From contig JAVHKY010000048.1 in NCBI GenBank assembly GCA_035079385.1, positions 1,243,501 to 1,307,500 of the forward strand: a DNA stretch of 64,000 nt, read 5' to 3'. A program made the position numbers and the translations under genes. Below, piece by piece: positions 55,690 to 64,000 of the stretch (position 1 is the first letter of the stretch; each line of letters starts with the position of its first letter). The DNA is from Aspidiotus rigidus. Lineage: Eukaryota > Arthropoda > Insecta > Hemiptera > Diaspididae. The notes below the pieces were generated by a model that saw only the letters and a list, made by a program, of their open reading frames with translations, made no database searches and was not told the origin of the DNA.

Positions 55690-55970
55690 ACGTTCATATA
55701 AAACGATGTCGCGAACGCTCACTGAGGGCTCCGTCCAATGTATTTATTTATAGATGGAAATCAGAAAATATTTTCAACAAAGTAGATATTTGAGAGTGGT
55801 CAAAGAAAATTCTAATCTCTACAACTTTCATTCTTATGATTTTTTTTCGTAGAAATTCATTTTAAGAAGATATTTGAAAAAGAAAACTTCAAATAATTAT
55901 AATGTTGCATAAATGCACACCGATAACACAAACCCTCAGTGAGCGTTCGCGTCGGTTTGCAACATCGCCT
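55690..55970. mobile_element. Foldback element, GATGTCGCGAACGCTCACTGAGG termini
   Basis: GATGTCGCGAACGCTCACTG plus AGGG near 55,705 is inverted as CCCTCAGTGAGCGTTCGCGT near 55,932. About 280 bp, no coding. The stretch to 56,570 holds nothing I recognise. Confidence 0.65.
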
Positions 55971-56576
55971 TATAGGAGAAATACTCGAAAAACACGTTAA
56001 TCGTTAATCTGGAACATGGTATATTATAGAGGTATTGACAAGACGCGAAATTTCTGTCGCCGGAGTTGTGTCAGTTGATAAAATCTCCGCTAGGAGCGTT
56101 GCAAGTAATTGCTAAGCATAGTAATGCGAGCGAACTGCGTTGTGTATGCATTCTCTCGCGGCTTTCGAGGGTTATTGCCGTCGTGATTTAAATTATTAGT
56201 TCTTTGAAAATAATTTTGCGCCTCATGTTCTGTAAAGTGAGTTACTATTATAAAATTTCATTGAATAGACGCTGTACCCAATATATACCTAAGAAAACTT
56301 TCCTCTGATCTTCGTACACACATTTTTAAATTTCAAGTAGCTTGTACCTAAGTAAATGTATCGTGTCAATTGCTTCGCAAATCATGATTCAAGAATAAAA
56401 ATACATAGGTACGTGCAAATTTTGCAGGATTTCATGCTTCATCTAATAAGTTGGTGTCTCACATAAATAAGAAAAAAATGTCGCTTTACTTTATTTTTTT
56501 TCTACTAATAATATGTGAAAGAAAGGAATTAAGGCTACATTACTAATAATTAAGTTCGACATAATTCAGCCTCCTT

Positions 56577-57261
56577 TTTTTTTCGCCTGGCTTTGTTTTT
56601 TATGCCGCCGATTTTGCTCGCGCTCGTATTGGCGCATTCGCATGACGATATAATAATGCAAACCCATTGCTAGTACTTGACTTTTGTGCTCGTCACAGGG
56701 GTAAGTCATATTACAATGTTCAAAAACATCGTTAACAGTTTTTTCATAACAATTAGAAAGATTAACATTGTTGGCGAAAAAAGTTTCAGTTTGTCAAAAC
56801 AATTTGAACAGATATGAATTACAGTGTAGTAAAAAACCTCTTGTTTTTAAATTAACCAGTTCGGCAACTGCGATCTCGGATGCGGATAATTTTGTGAGGA
56901 GAGCTTCACGGCACATTTCAAATTTTGTGAACCTCAGCAAGCGACGACACAAATAGCCACACGTTGAGTACAAAATCATATCCACCAGTTCATTCTCTCC
57001 AGTACCATCGTATTCTCCCGAAATGATGTCTTCGTCGTCCCAGTCTTCTTGTTCAACTAGGGAATCTAACTGCAATTTCAGTTGCTGGATTGCAGATTCG
57101 GATGGTTCATCCTCTTTGAAAATACGTTTGAAGTCATCGAAGGTGATTCCAGACTTCATTCCGCCGTCAGTATTATCGTCGACACTACAATTTCCGAATT
57201 TTGGTGGTTTAATTAATTGGTACGTTGACAACAAGCGATATAACTGTAAAAATGTCGGCAT
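56577..57261 (-). pseudogene. P-type (THAP9-like) transposase C-terminal remnant
   Basis: A 155-codon frame starts MPTFLQLYRLLSTYQLIKPP and contains ILYSTCGYLCRRLLRFTK and ELVNLKTRGFLLHC, the layout of the C-terminal region of P-element/THAP9 transposases (hydrophobic GY..RKL...K..C, then L..RGGL). It ends at a TGA near 56,794, but the same frame stays open for about 70 more codons (NVNLSNCYEKTVNDVFEHCN ... VMRMRQYERE), ending in a basic tail. The catalytic core and the THAP finger are absent. This is a decayed fragment rather than a domesticated gene. Family assignment is by recollection of the motif pattern. Confidence 0.6.
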
Positions 57262-57437
57262 AGCCGGGTGATCGTTTTGACATCCGGCTTGTCTGATGAT
57301 TCAAAAAAATCGCTAGAATAATGAAAGAAAAATAGATGATACAAAACAAATGTGCTGGCAGAGCCAAATAAATGAAGATCATGTTGTGCCTTGATACTAT
57401 ACAAGAGCGGAGGCTCCAATTAAGTCGTACACGTGGA

Positions 57438-57562
57438 CCCCTTTCTTTCAAACCCAACCAAGCGACATGACAACAATCTAAAGAAATGAAGAAAATGTTC
57501 CTTTACTGTAAGCGGAGATTCTCCTTTCCCTTAGGTCGTTATTATGTCGCTTGGTTGGGTTT
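57438..57562. mobile_element. Small foldback with CAAACCCAACCAAGCGACAT arms
   Basis: CAAACCCAACCAAGCGACAT near 57,450 is inverted as ATGTCGCTTGGTTGGGTTTG near 57,543, with a short inner segment. About 115-125 bp. Confidence 0.65.
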
Positions 57563-57569
57563 GGCTAAA

Positions 57570-58670
57570 AAGAGTCCATATATGAACCGAAGCTCAAAAA
57601 TTTTCCAAGTCCCGCAGGCTAACGGACAGCTCATTTTGCTCCGCTCGTTAGCAAGAGGATTTAAATTTTTGCAAGACCGACAACCTAACTAGTGTACAGG
57701 AGCAGAGATGCAGAATTCTCAAAAGATATCTGTTAAATAAGATAGTATGTCACGATACAAGTTTACAAAGCAAGAGATTTTTGGTCAAGTACGTATAAAC
57801 ATGAAAAACGAAGTAAAAACCACAAAAAGGAATCCAACGAAATTACGATAGCAATCATAATGATTGAGCCAGTAGATAAGTTTGCAGCAGTACAGCCGAA
57901 AAAATGCAAAGAAAGTGAACTTTCTCAAACTCTCGGCTCTTTTTCGTACTGTTCCGCTTCATATTCAAAAATGATGCACTTTGCAATCTAATGTACCGTG
58001 CTAAAATTCATATGCAAAGTCAATACTGGTACTTACCATCTTGTATATTAAAAAATTAATTTATAAGGTCGGTATAAAATTTCAAGAAAAATGTTTGACG
58101 AATTGAAAATGAGTGTTCTCGAGCACTGAATAATCCTAAAAGTGATGGATGCTTTTTATTAACGAAGTAACCACAATTTAAGATACAAAAATCCGCGAGA
58201 AGAATAAGAGTAAAAAGATATGAAATATAATATAAGAAATAAATATAACGAGCTACATGTGCTCTGAACAAATTCAAAAATAATAATGAGGACGAACTGT
58301 GCATTGGTCGTCGACGTGAATGTAAGAAACTGAACGCTAGGACATTGATAAATTTACTGACACATCAAATCCTGTAAAAATAGTGTATTACGCGACTAGT
58401 TCGGAAAGTGAGGGATAAACAAGTGCGATGTTTGCAAAACAAGGCAAAGCCAAGTGGAGCAAGCGCACAAGTTGTTTGCTTACTTTAATTCCCAGAACGA
58501 GTCGCGCATTCTATTTCCTTACATTGGTTCTAATAAAGCCCACCAATATTTTCGGTAGAAATTTTTCAGGTACGACGTCCGAGAGAAGTATCAGTGTGGG
58601 AAATTTTTCTGTCCCTTACTTACCACACTGAAATCAGTGCCGTAAGTTTTTGATCAGATAACATCGACTG
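57570..58670. other. No gene or repeat recognised
   Basis: AT-rich sequence with short unrelated ORFs. One segment near 57,356-57,385 (GAGCCAAATAAATGAAGATC) resembles 14,852-14,880, suggesting an old shared repeat. Confidence 0.4.
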
Positions 58671-58671
58671 A

Positions 58672-58941
58672 AACATTGACTATATATTACTTCGTAACCC
58701 AGACGTACAGTCCTATTGTTATAAACGGTGTCGATTTCTTGGATTACGTTGGAAACGAATAACAGATCGCGCCAGATGTTAAGACGTGGGTGTAACAGAG
58801 AGGGACCGATGTTCAGCGGTGCTTTTTCTCTTTTACTCTACCGGTTAACACGCAGCGCACTCACGTTGTCGTTTCCAGCAAAACGACACCGCTTATAACA
58901 ATAGGACTGTACCGTACGTCTGGTTAATGTATAGTCAATGA
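58672..58941. mobile_element. Foldback MITE, ACAGTCCTATTGTTATAA termini
   Basis: ACAGTCCTATTGTTATAAAC plus GGTGTCG near 58,706 is inverted at about 58,884-58,910, and weaker similarity (CATTGACTATATATTA / TAATGTATAGTCAATG) extends outward to 58,672 and 58,941. TACAGTCC/GGACTGTA suggests a TA target. Confidence 0.7.
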
Positions 58942-59657
58942 CTGAAATTATGAACTCATCAATTTATAAGCCGCTTTCCGCTTGGAAATTGATAGAATTA
59001 ACATGCGTTTTACTATGATCAATGTAAAAAAATCTAATAAAATATCAGTACGGAGTAAGATAACGGCGTGTTTTTAGGCTCGGAAGAGTTCCTTGAGACC
59101 AGAGACTCCTCATGTATTAGAACATAGTTTAAAATACGTACGATTTTACAATGACACATGTGCCGAGATAACTGGGCTTAGGGAGAAAAGATCATTTTGA
59201 ATATTGCCAAAAAACGAAAAAAATAGAACTTTCATCAGTCCTTGGTTAAAATAGTCTCATTAGATTCGCTATGAAATTTTACCTCAGAAATACGAAGTTT
59301 TATCAACTTGCGTTCGACTGAACTGAATTATAACAACTTGATATCATTGAAACTTTAAAACGCTGCTCAAAAATTACTTTTTTTCATGTCCGAGTATTCG
59401 GACCGGGCAGCGCTAGCATGGCGCAAAATTTTTGAATTTTTTAAAATTTCTCAATAATTATGATCGTCTGAAAGAAAATTTTCCCTTCTTCAATTTTGTT
59501 CCTTACGAGTACACGCCTAAATTCATTATTTTGGGAGAAATTTAAGAAAAACTAAAAAATCACCTTTGGTTTCAAGTCACGATCACCGTTTGCTTATCAG
59601 TACTTTCTAGGCATTTTACATGGGCGACGCTAGCGATCCTACAATATGCCCGGTCCG
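58942..59657. other. No gene or repeat recognised
   Basis: AT-rich. A CGGACCGGGCAGCGCTAGC word near 59,400 resembles one near 34,942, but no element boundary is visible. Confidence 0.4.
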
Positions 59658-59844
59658 AATAGGGCTCTTCCATGTCAGCGCATTGCATACATATTCTCCT
59701 ACTTGTTATCCAAATGGTAGTATTTCTAACATTGCTCTTATGGTAAACTACTCCACAATGAAAATGAGTATGTAATCCAGCAACACCCATATGAGCAATG
59801 TTAGAAATACTACCATTTTGGTAACACGTAGGAGAATATGTATG

Positions 59845-60903
59845 TGTCGTAGGCAGAATGGAAAATCCGGCATTTTACAAACTGCCTCAGGCTAAATGAA
59901 AAGAGCCGGCGAAATGGAAAATTTTATTCGAATTTTTATTCAGCCTGATTATTTTTAGGCAGATTGTAAAGAGCCTACGCAGTGTTAGGCTAAATGAAAA
60001 AAGAGGTAGAAAAATACATCGTTGGTAAGGTAAACCAGAGTCAAAGTATTAATTTAAAAAAGGTAATATGGTATCACTTATTGTTACATGGAGCGCTAGA
60101 ATGGCACCTTGAGTTGCACAGCTGACCTGATTTTTTGCAGGCGCATCGATTTGTTGAACACTGCTTGCGTGAGGCAGCACATGTGCAGGATGCATACCCT
60201 TGACCGCCAAATTTAGATAATTTATATGCGGCTTGTCGAAGAGAGAGGTATGTGTCTGGTATATTATCATTGAAGGATGCTCCAGACAGCTGTAAATCGG
60301 TTACGGGAAACCAGGACTTCAGAATTCCGTGCGGTGTGCCGACACGATAGACGTTGTTGCTCATTGGGATGTTAACCCAAGTTGCGTAAGTTGGTAGCCG
60401 TGCTCGAACATGTGGGGGATAATTTTAATGTACCATGCTTTATGATGGGGAATTTGCAATTTCCAAATACGATTTAAATTATTACAATTTGTAATATCAA
60501 AAAATTATATCCTATAAATCGTTTAAACACCTCAAGAGAATCGATAACTGAAAGAAGTAATTCTAATGGTGAAGTATTGAGTCATCTACGACTAATTGAA
60601 AATCTCGTTTCTTATGGCTGAATACATTGAACGTAAAATCGTCACCCAGAAATTCAAGCAAGTGCGGCGAGAGAGGAAGGCGATTCTAGCGCTACCAAAC
60701 ATAGGTTAACATCCCAATATCTACGATTTTGCAAATGAGATTTCGGCTATCCATTTAGCCTGACACTGAGTAGGCTCTTTACAATCTGCCTAAAAATAAT
60801 CAGGCTGAATAAAAATTCGAATAAAATTTTCCATTTCGTCGGCTCTTTTCATTTAGCCCAAGGCAGTTTGTAAAATGCCGGATTTTCCATTCTGCCTACG
60901 ACA
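59845..60903 (-). mobile_element. Ginger-like non-autonomous element, long TIRs, 4-bp target duplication
   Basis: TIRs begin TGTCGTAGGCAGAATGGAAA and run for about 150-160 bp (through GGCTAAATG) with high inverted identity at 60,745-60,903. The 4-bp duplication TATG lies at 59,841-59,844 and 60,904-60,907. TGT termini and 4-bp duplications are features of Ginger-type cut-and-paste elements with gypsy-like integrases. The interior retains only a short Cys-rich frame, so it is a deletion derivative. Confidence 0.7.
60074..60364 (-). pseudogene. Cys-rich tail ORF of the Ginger-like element
   Basis: 96 codons. The C-terminal third has Cys at 60, 62, 69, 74, 76, 83, 87 and 93, with CHSSAPCNNK at the end: the pattern C-x-C-x6-C-x4-C-x-C-x6-C-x3-C-H-x4-C. 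Similar CXC-type clusters end many Ginger2/KRBA2-related transposase proteins, where the tail follows the integrase core (from memory, not searched). The N-terminal part, with TPHGILKSWF, is not recognised. There is no DDE core. Most likely it is the surviving end of a transposase frame; a captured host CXC protein is the alternative. Confidence 0.55.
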
Positions 60904-60934
60904 TATGCAATGCGCTGACATGGAAAAGCCCAAT

Positions 60935-62660
60935 AATAAAGTAAGGCGCGCAGCGTTGGCACGCACAACAAATTTCTTGTCACGCTGGCGAATAACAAAT
61001 TTCTTGTCACACTCCTATAATAAAAGCGAAGCGCGCAGCGCGAGTTTTTCGGGAATATTTGTGGACGTTCGGGAGAACTGTCATTCGATCACCGACCCAC
61101 ACACGGAAACACATGGAGGCATCGTCTCATCATTCTTTCTTCATGGTTGAATAGTGATCGTGTGATTCTACAGGTGCAAACTGCAAACTAATATAATTAT
61201 AAGTACGAGCTGAGTTTTGTGGTGGGTAGAATGAAGCCAATATTTGCGTTAGGGAAGCAGAGGGAATACACTTGCTCAGGGATAATTGTTGAGCAGGTTG
61301 CATTCACAACGTAACACAATTCGTCAATGGGCTATGGGTTTGCCGTCAACGCTGGATGATTCAATCCTCCTTACTTTTATCCTAGGAGTTACCTCCCTTG
61401 CCGCACGGTACCTGCTTCACTGAACGCGTTCCTTGTATCAGTCCATACGAAGTACTATATAGTCTAAGTTCGAAGGCCTCCTCAATAGATGAGTGAGAAA
61501 AAATGATACCAATGATACGGCATCTCGTATGTGGGTAGTGGCACCACTGTTTGTTCATTTATGTATGTTTTCTGGTTTTTTCTTATTCTCCTCTCGCATC
61601 CCACGCATCAAAGAAGAAGTTGTTCCAAAACTCCAAAAGCCTAGTCTATTCTATAATGGAGAAGGTTTCGATCACTCATGAATACATACATTAAAACGAG
61701 AAATAAACAAGGAAACAACGATACATTTTTGAATACTCTGGAACTTCTGGATTCTAAATATGAACCTTTGGTTCCTTATTTATTTCTTATTTTGGGATAT
61801 CAAAGTGTGATCAAAATGTTCCCTGTGTATTCTTATGAGAATCAATAAGGCAATTGAACCAACAATTGTGGTATCAAATAATATCAAACACATATGCGGG
61901 TATTCCTTGCTCAGTGATCACTGTTATCAGTGTCGTGACGTCACTGTGGAATTGGTCTATACCTAAGGATCTCCAAATAATAATTGATGTTTTAACCGGA
62001 TAAAATAATACTTAAGAATTTCCAGATAATTGATTTTTTCTCCGGATAAAATAATACTGAAGAATCTCCAGATAATTGATGCAAAGTCTCGAGAGACACA
62101 TTTGTATCTATTATTCCCCACGTACACTATAGATCTCAGGTTAATTAATAACGATGACTATGAAACTTGAAAAAGAATACTTCGCTAAAATTGACCAAGA
62201 GCATAGATTAGTAGTGTAAATATTTATTGTAGGATAGGGAATAATTTAATGGAGTCGTTATATTTGACGAATTTTAGAACCAAATTTGTTCCCATAAGGA
62301 ATAACGTGTAAAAAAAAATTGTTTACATTTGTGATGGAAATTTTAATTTCATTCTTAGATATTTTTCAACAATATTTCTACTGGATAGTGCCACATCGAG
62401 CAAACACCAATACAATGTGACGTCGACTGTGAATGACCCTATATGATGAAAACAATTAGTAAGGAATTAAGGAAATGAATTCGAAAAATAGTGTTTATCG
62501 ACAATATATTGTTACCTGCCTACAAGAACTACAACGTAATAATTACGTCTTCAATGTGCGTACATGTACATGTCAACCATTTTTTTTTCAAAATGTTCCA
62601 GAACTGAGAAAAATTGGAGCCTACGTGTGCATACAAACCTGTCGCAGGACAGCGGCGGTT
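60935..62660. other. Repeat-derived stretch, no gene seen
   Basis: Contains tandem AACAAATTTCTTGTCAC near 60,967-61,010. It also has GTGTATTCTTATG near 61,825 followed by TGACGTCA at 61,936, and a TGACGTCG at 62,418, members of the dispersed family seen at 49-51 kb. CTCCAGATAATTGAT-type words repeat at 61,970-62,080. Short ORFs are unsupported. Confidence 0.45.
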
Positions 62661-62673
62661 CGATAGATCACAG

Positions 62674-63135
62674 TAGTGATGGGCAAAAACCAATAGTTTG
62701 AAACTATTGATAGTCCGATAGTCTTCCTCCTGACACTATCTATTTATTCGGTAGTTTTCCGGAAAACTATCGGTTGTATCGATTTCCATTTCATCCATTT
62801 AGGGCAGTGGTGCGCTAGTGTTCAGAAGAAAATCACTCATACTTTTCCTCTGTTATTTCCCATTTTTAAACTCCACACAATTTTTTCTTATTTCTTGGTC
62901 CCATTCAAAGTTTACATAATATTTTTCTTCTTTCATCAATTTTTCTCACTTTAAGAAGGAAAAAATAGTAACATATTATGACAGAATTTGTTGAAAAATA
63001 AATACTATCGGGAGTGACTATAGCGGTGATATTCTATCGATAGTTTTCCAGTTACCAATACTATCGGTGGTATCGATAGCTCAACAGAAAAACCATGGGT
63101 AGTATCGATAGTTTCACCGATAGTGCCCAACACTA
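62674..63135. mobile_element. hAT-type MITE, TAGTGATGGGCA termini, 8-bp duplication
   Basis: The left TAGTGATGGGCAAAAACC and right GTGCCCAACACTA are imperfectly inverted, and GATCACAG is a perfect 8-bp duplication (62,666-62,673 and 63,136-63,143). Both ends carry repeated TATCGATAGT words. 462 bp, no transposase. Confidence 0.88.
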
Positions 63136-63465
63136 GATCACAGCGGTTTTTAGCTATTTTTAATGTTTCATAAAATTGTAAAAAAATCGTTGAATATATA
63201 TCAGAGGTGAGAAGTTTGAGCCAGTCACAGCTTAAGTCGAAGTTTAAGCCTGTTTTTGAACAGATAAAAGGTCACATATTCACAGTTCATTAATCGCAAA
63301 GCCATTCAAGAAGGAAGTGCTTAATCCGCTTAATTAAGATATTCATTGTCCAAAAAAAAAGAAAAATAAAACGTAAATAATATTTCAAATCCTCTTCGTT
63401 CACGCCTACGTCACAGCATCGTTGTATTCAAAATAGTTTCGAGATTTGTGATCAATGGTGCTTAG

Positions 63466-63927
63466 CACGGTATAAGATGAAGAGGTAATGACACAACGCT
63501 AAAATCGTGTCCGCAGTTTTGAAGTTGTACGTACGAACTTCCGCTAGGTTTGCAGCGAACACTCGGGCTGTTTCCCTGTTCCTTTTACACCCCACCTGCG
63601 CCGAGACGTTACCGTTGGTACCATAGTATTGATGAAATTTCCAAGGATTATAAAAAATCCAAGAATTTACTTAGAAGGGTGATTCATTCAAAATTTTATA
63701 GAGTAGATTAAATGGTATTTTTATGCCAAATATGAAATGCATCGGCTGGTTCCTGATCCTGCAATAAATTTTTGAAAGTAGCGGCGTTCCCATAAGACTC
63801 TGTACATTACCCATCACTTTCATCACAAGCGCTGCGCTCGGAATGTTCAGAACTACTTCAAAATCACGGACAGCGTTTACCACAGTCAGAATACGTTCGT
63901 GTCACTACCTCTTCATCTTATACCGTG
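63466..63927 (-). mobile_element. MITE, CACGGTATAAGATGAAGAGG family, copy 2
   Basis: Nearly identical to 50,065-50,525 in inverted orientation. The perfect 8-bp duplication GTGCTTAG (63,458-63,465 and 63,928-63,935) fixes the ends and the 8-bp target length for the family. Confidence 0.92.
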
Positions 63928-64000
63928 GTGCTTAGGGAAAGTGAACAAACTTTTTTTACACGGACTTTTCCATAAGAAGAAAAATTCAATTCGATCATTT

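Larger units (their letters stand above)
59658..60931. mobile_element. MITE family A copy split by a Ginger-like element
   Basis: The left end TAGGGCTCTTCCATGTCAGC and right end GCTGACATGGAAAAGCCCA match the 8,977-9,192 element, with shared inner words CATAAGAGCAATGTTAGAAA-like and GTAGGAGAATATGTATG. A 1,059-bp element with 4-bp duplication TATG interrupts it at 59,845-60,903. Confidence 0.8.

Overview
The window looks like nuclear DNA of an arthropod, most probably an insect. It is AT-rich and dominated by transposable elements (TEs). It holds one intron-rich BTB/zinc-finger gene of the tramtrack/broad/fruitless/lola class, which is characteristic of insects. There are no bacterial-style operons, rRNA genes or CRISPR arrays. 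A hemipteran is possible but not shown by anything in the sequence.

The one host gene I can support lies on the minus strand, from about 46,983 down to 10,616. Five constant exons (46,974-45,657) encode a BTB domain and a polar linker. Three terminal exons, at 38,043-37,766, 25,303-25,107 and 11,106-10,616, each encode a pair of C2H2 zinc fingers followed by a stop codon. All three have a phase-1 acceptor that matches the phase-1 donor of constant exon 5, so they are best read as mutually exclusive alternative 3' exons. The predicted proteins are 406, 379 and 477 aa.

The introns and flanks are packed with TEs. 0-4.1 kb: a decayed Ty1/copia element whose 3' region carries a higher-order tandem repeat just before a 191-bp LTR. 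4.1-10 kb: foldback elements and a three-level nest containing a tRNA-derived SINE head. 11-21 kb: a hAT element, a TGACGTCA-rich repeat cluster and a MULE transposase remnant. 21.8-24.4 kb: a young Penelope-like element (PLE) with 575-bp inverted arms, each carrying a hammerhead-ribozyme sequence. 26-31 kb: several nested or abutting MITEs and a long (TC)n tract. 32.8 and 51.2 kb: terminal fragments of the same PLE. 35.9-36.2 kb: a 363-bp near-perfect inverted repeat inside an intron. 40-41.7 kb: a second, broken PLE of another family with its own hammerhead-like sequence. 47-64 kb: MITE families with clear target duplications, a hAT element with a coiled-coil ORF, a P-type transposase remnant, and a short Ginger-like element with a Cys-rich tail inside another MITE.

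TE genes are mostly dead. The larger PLE still has a long open frame but is truncated at its 5' end and has substitutions in conserved RT and endonuclease motifs. The strongest candidates for further work are the hammerhead sequences in two PLE families, the alternative zinc-finger exon array, the Ginger-like nest and the satellite within the copia element.
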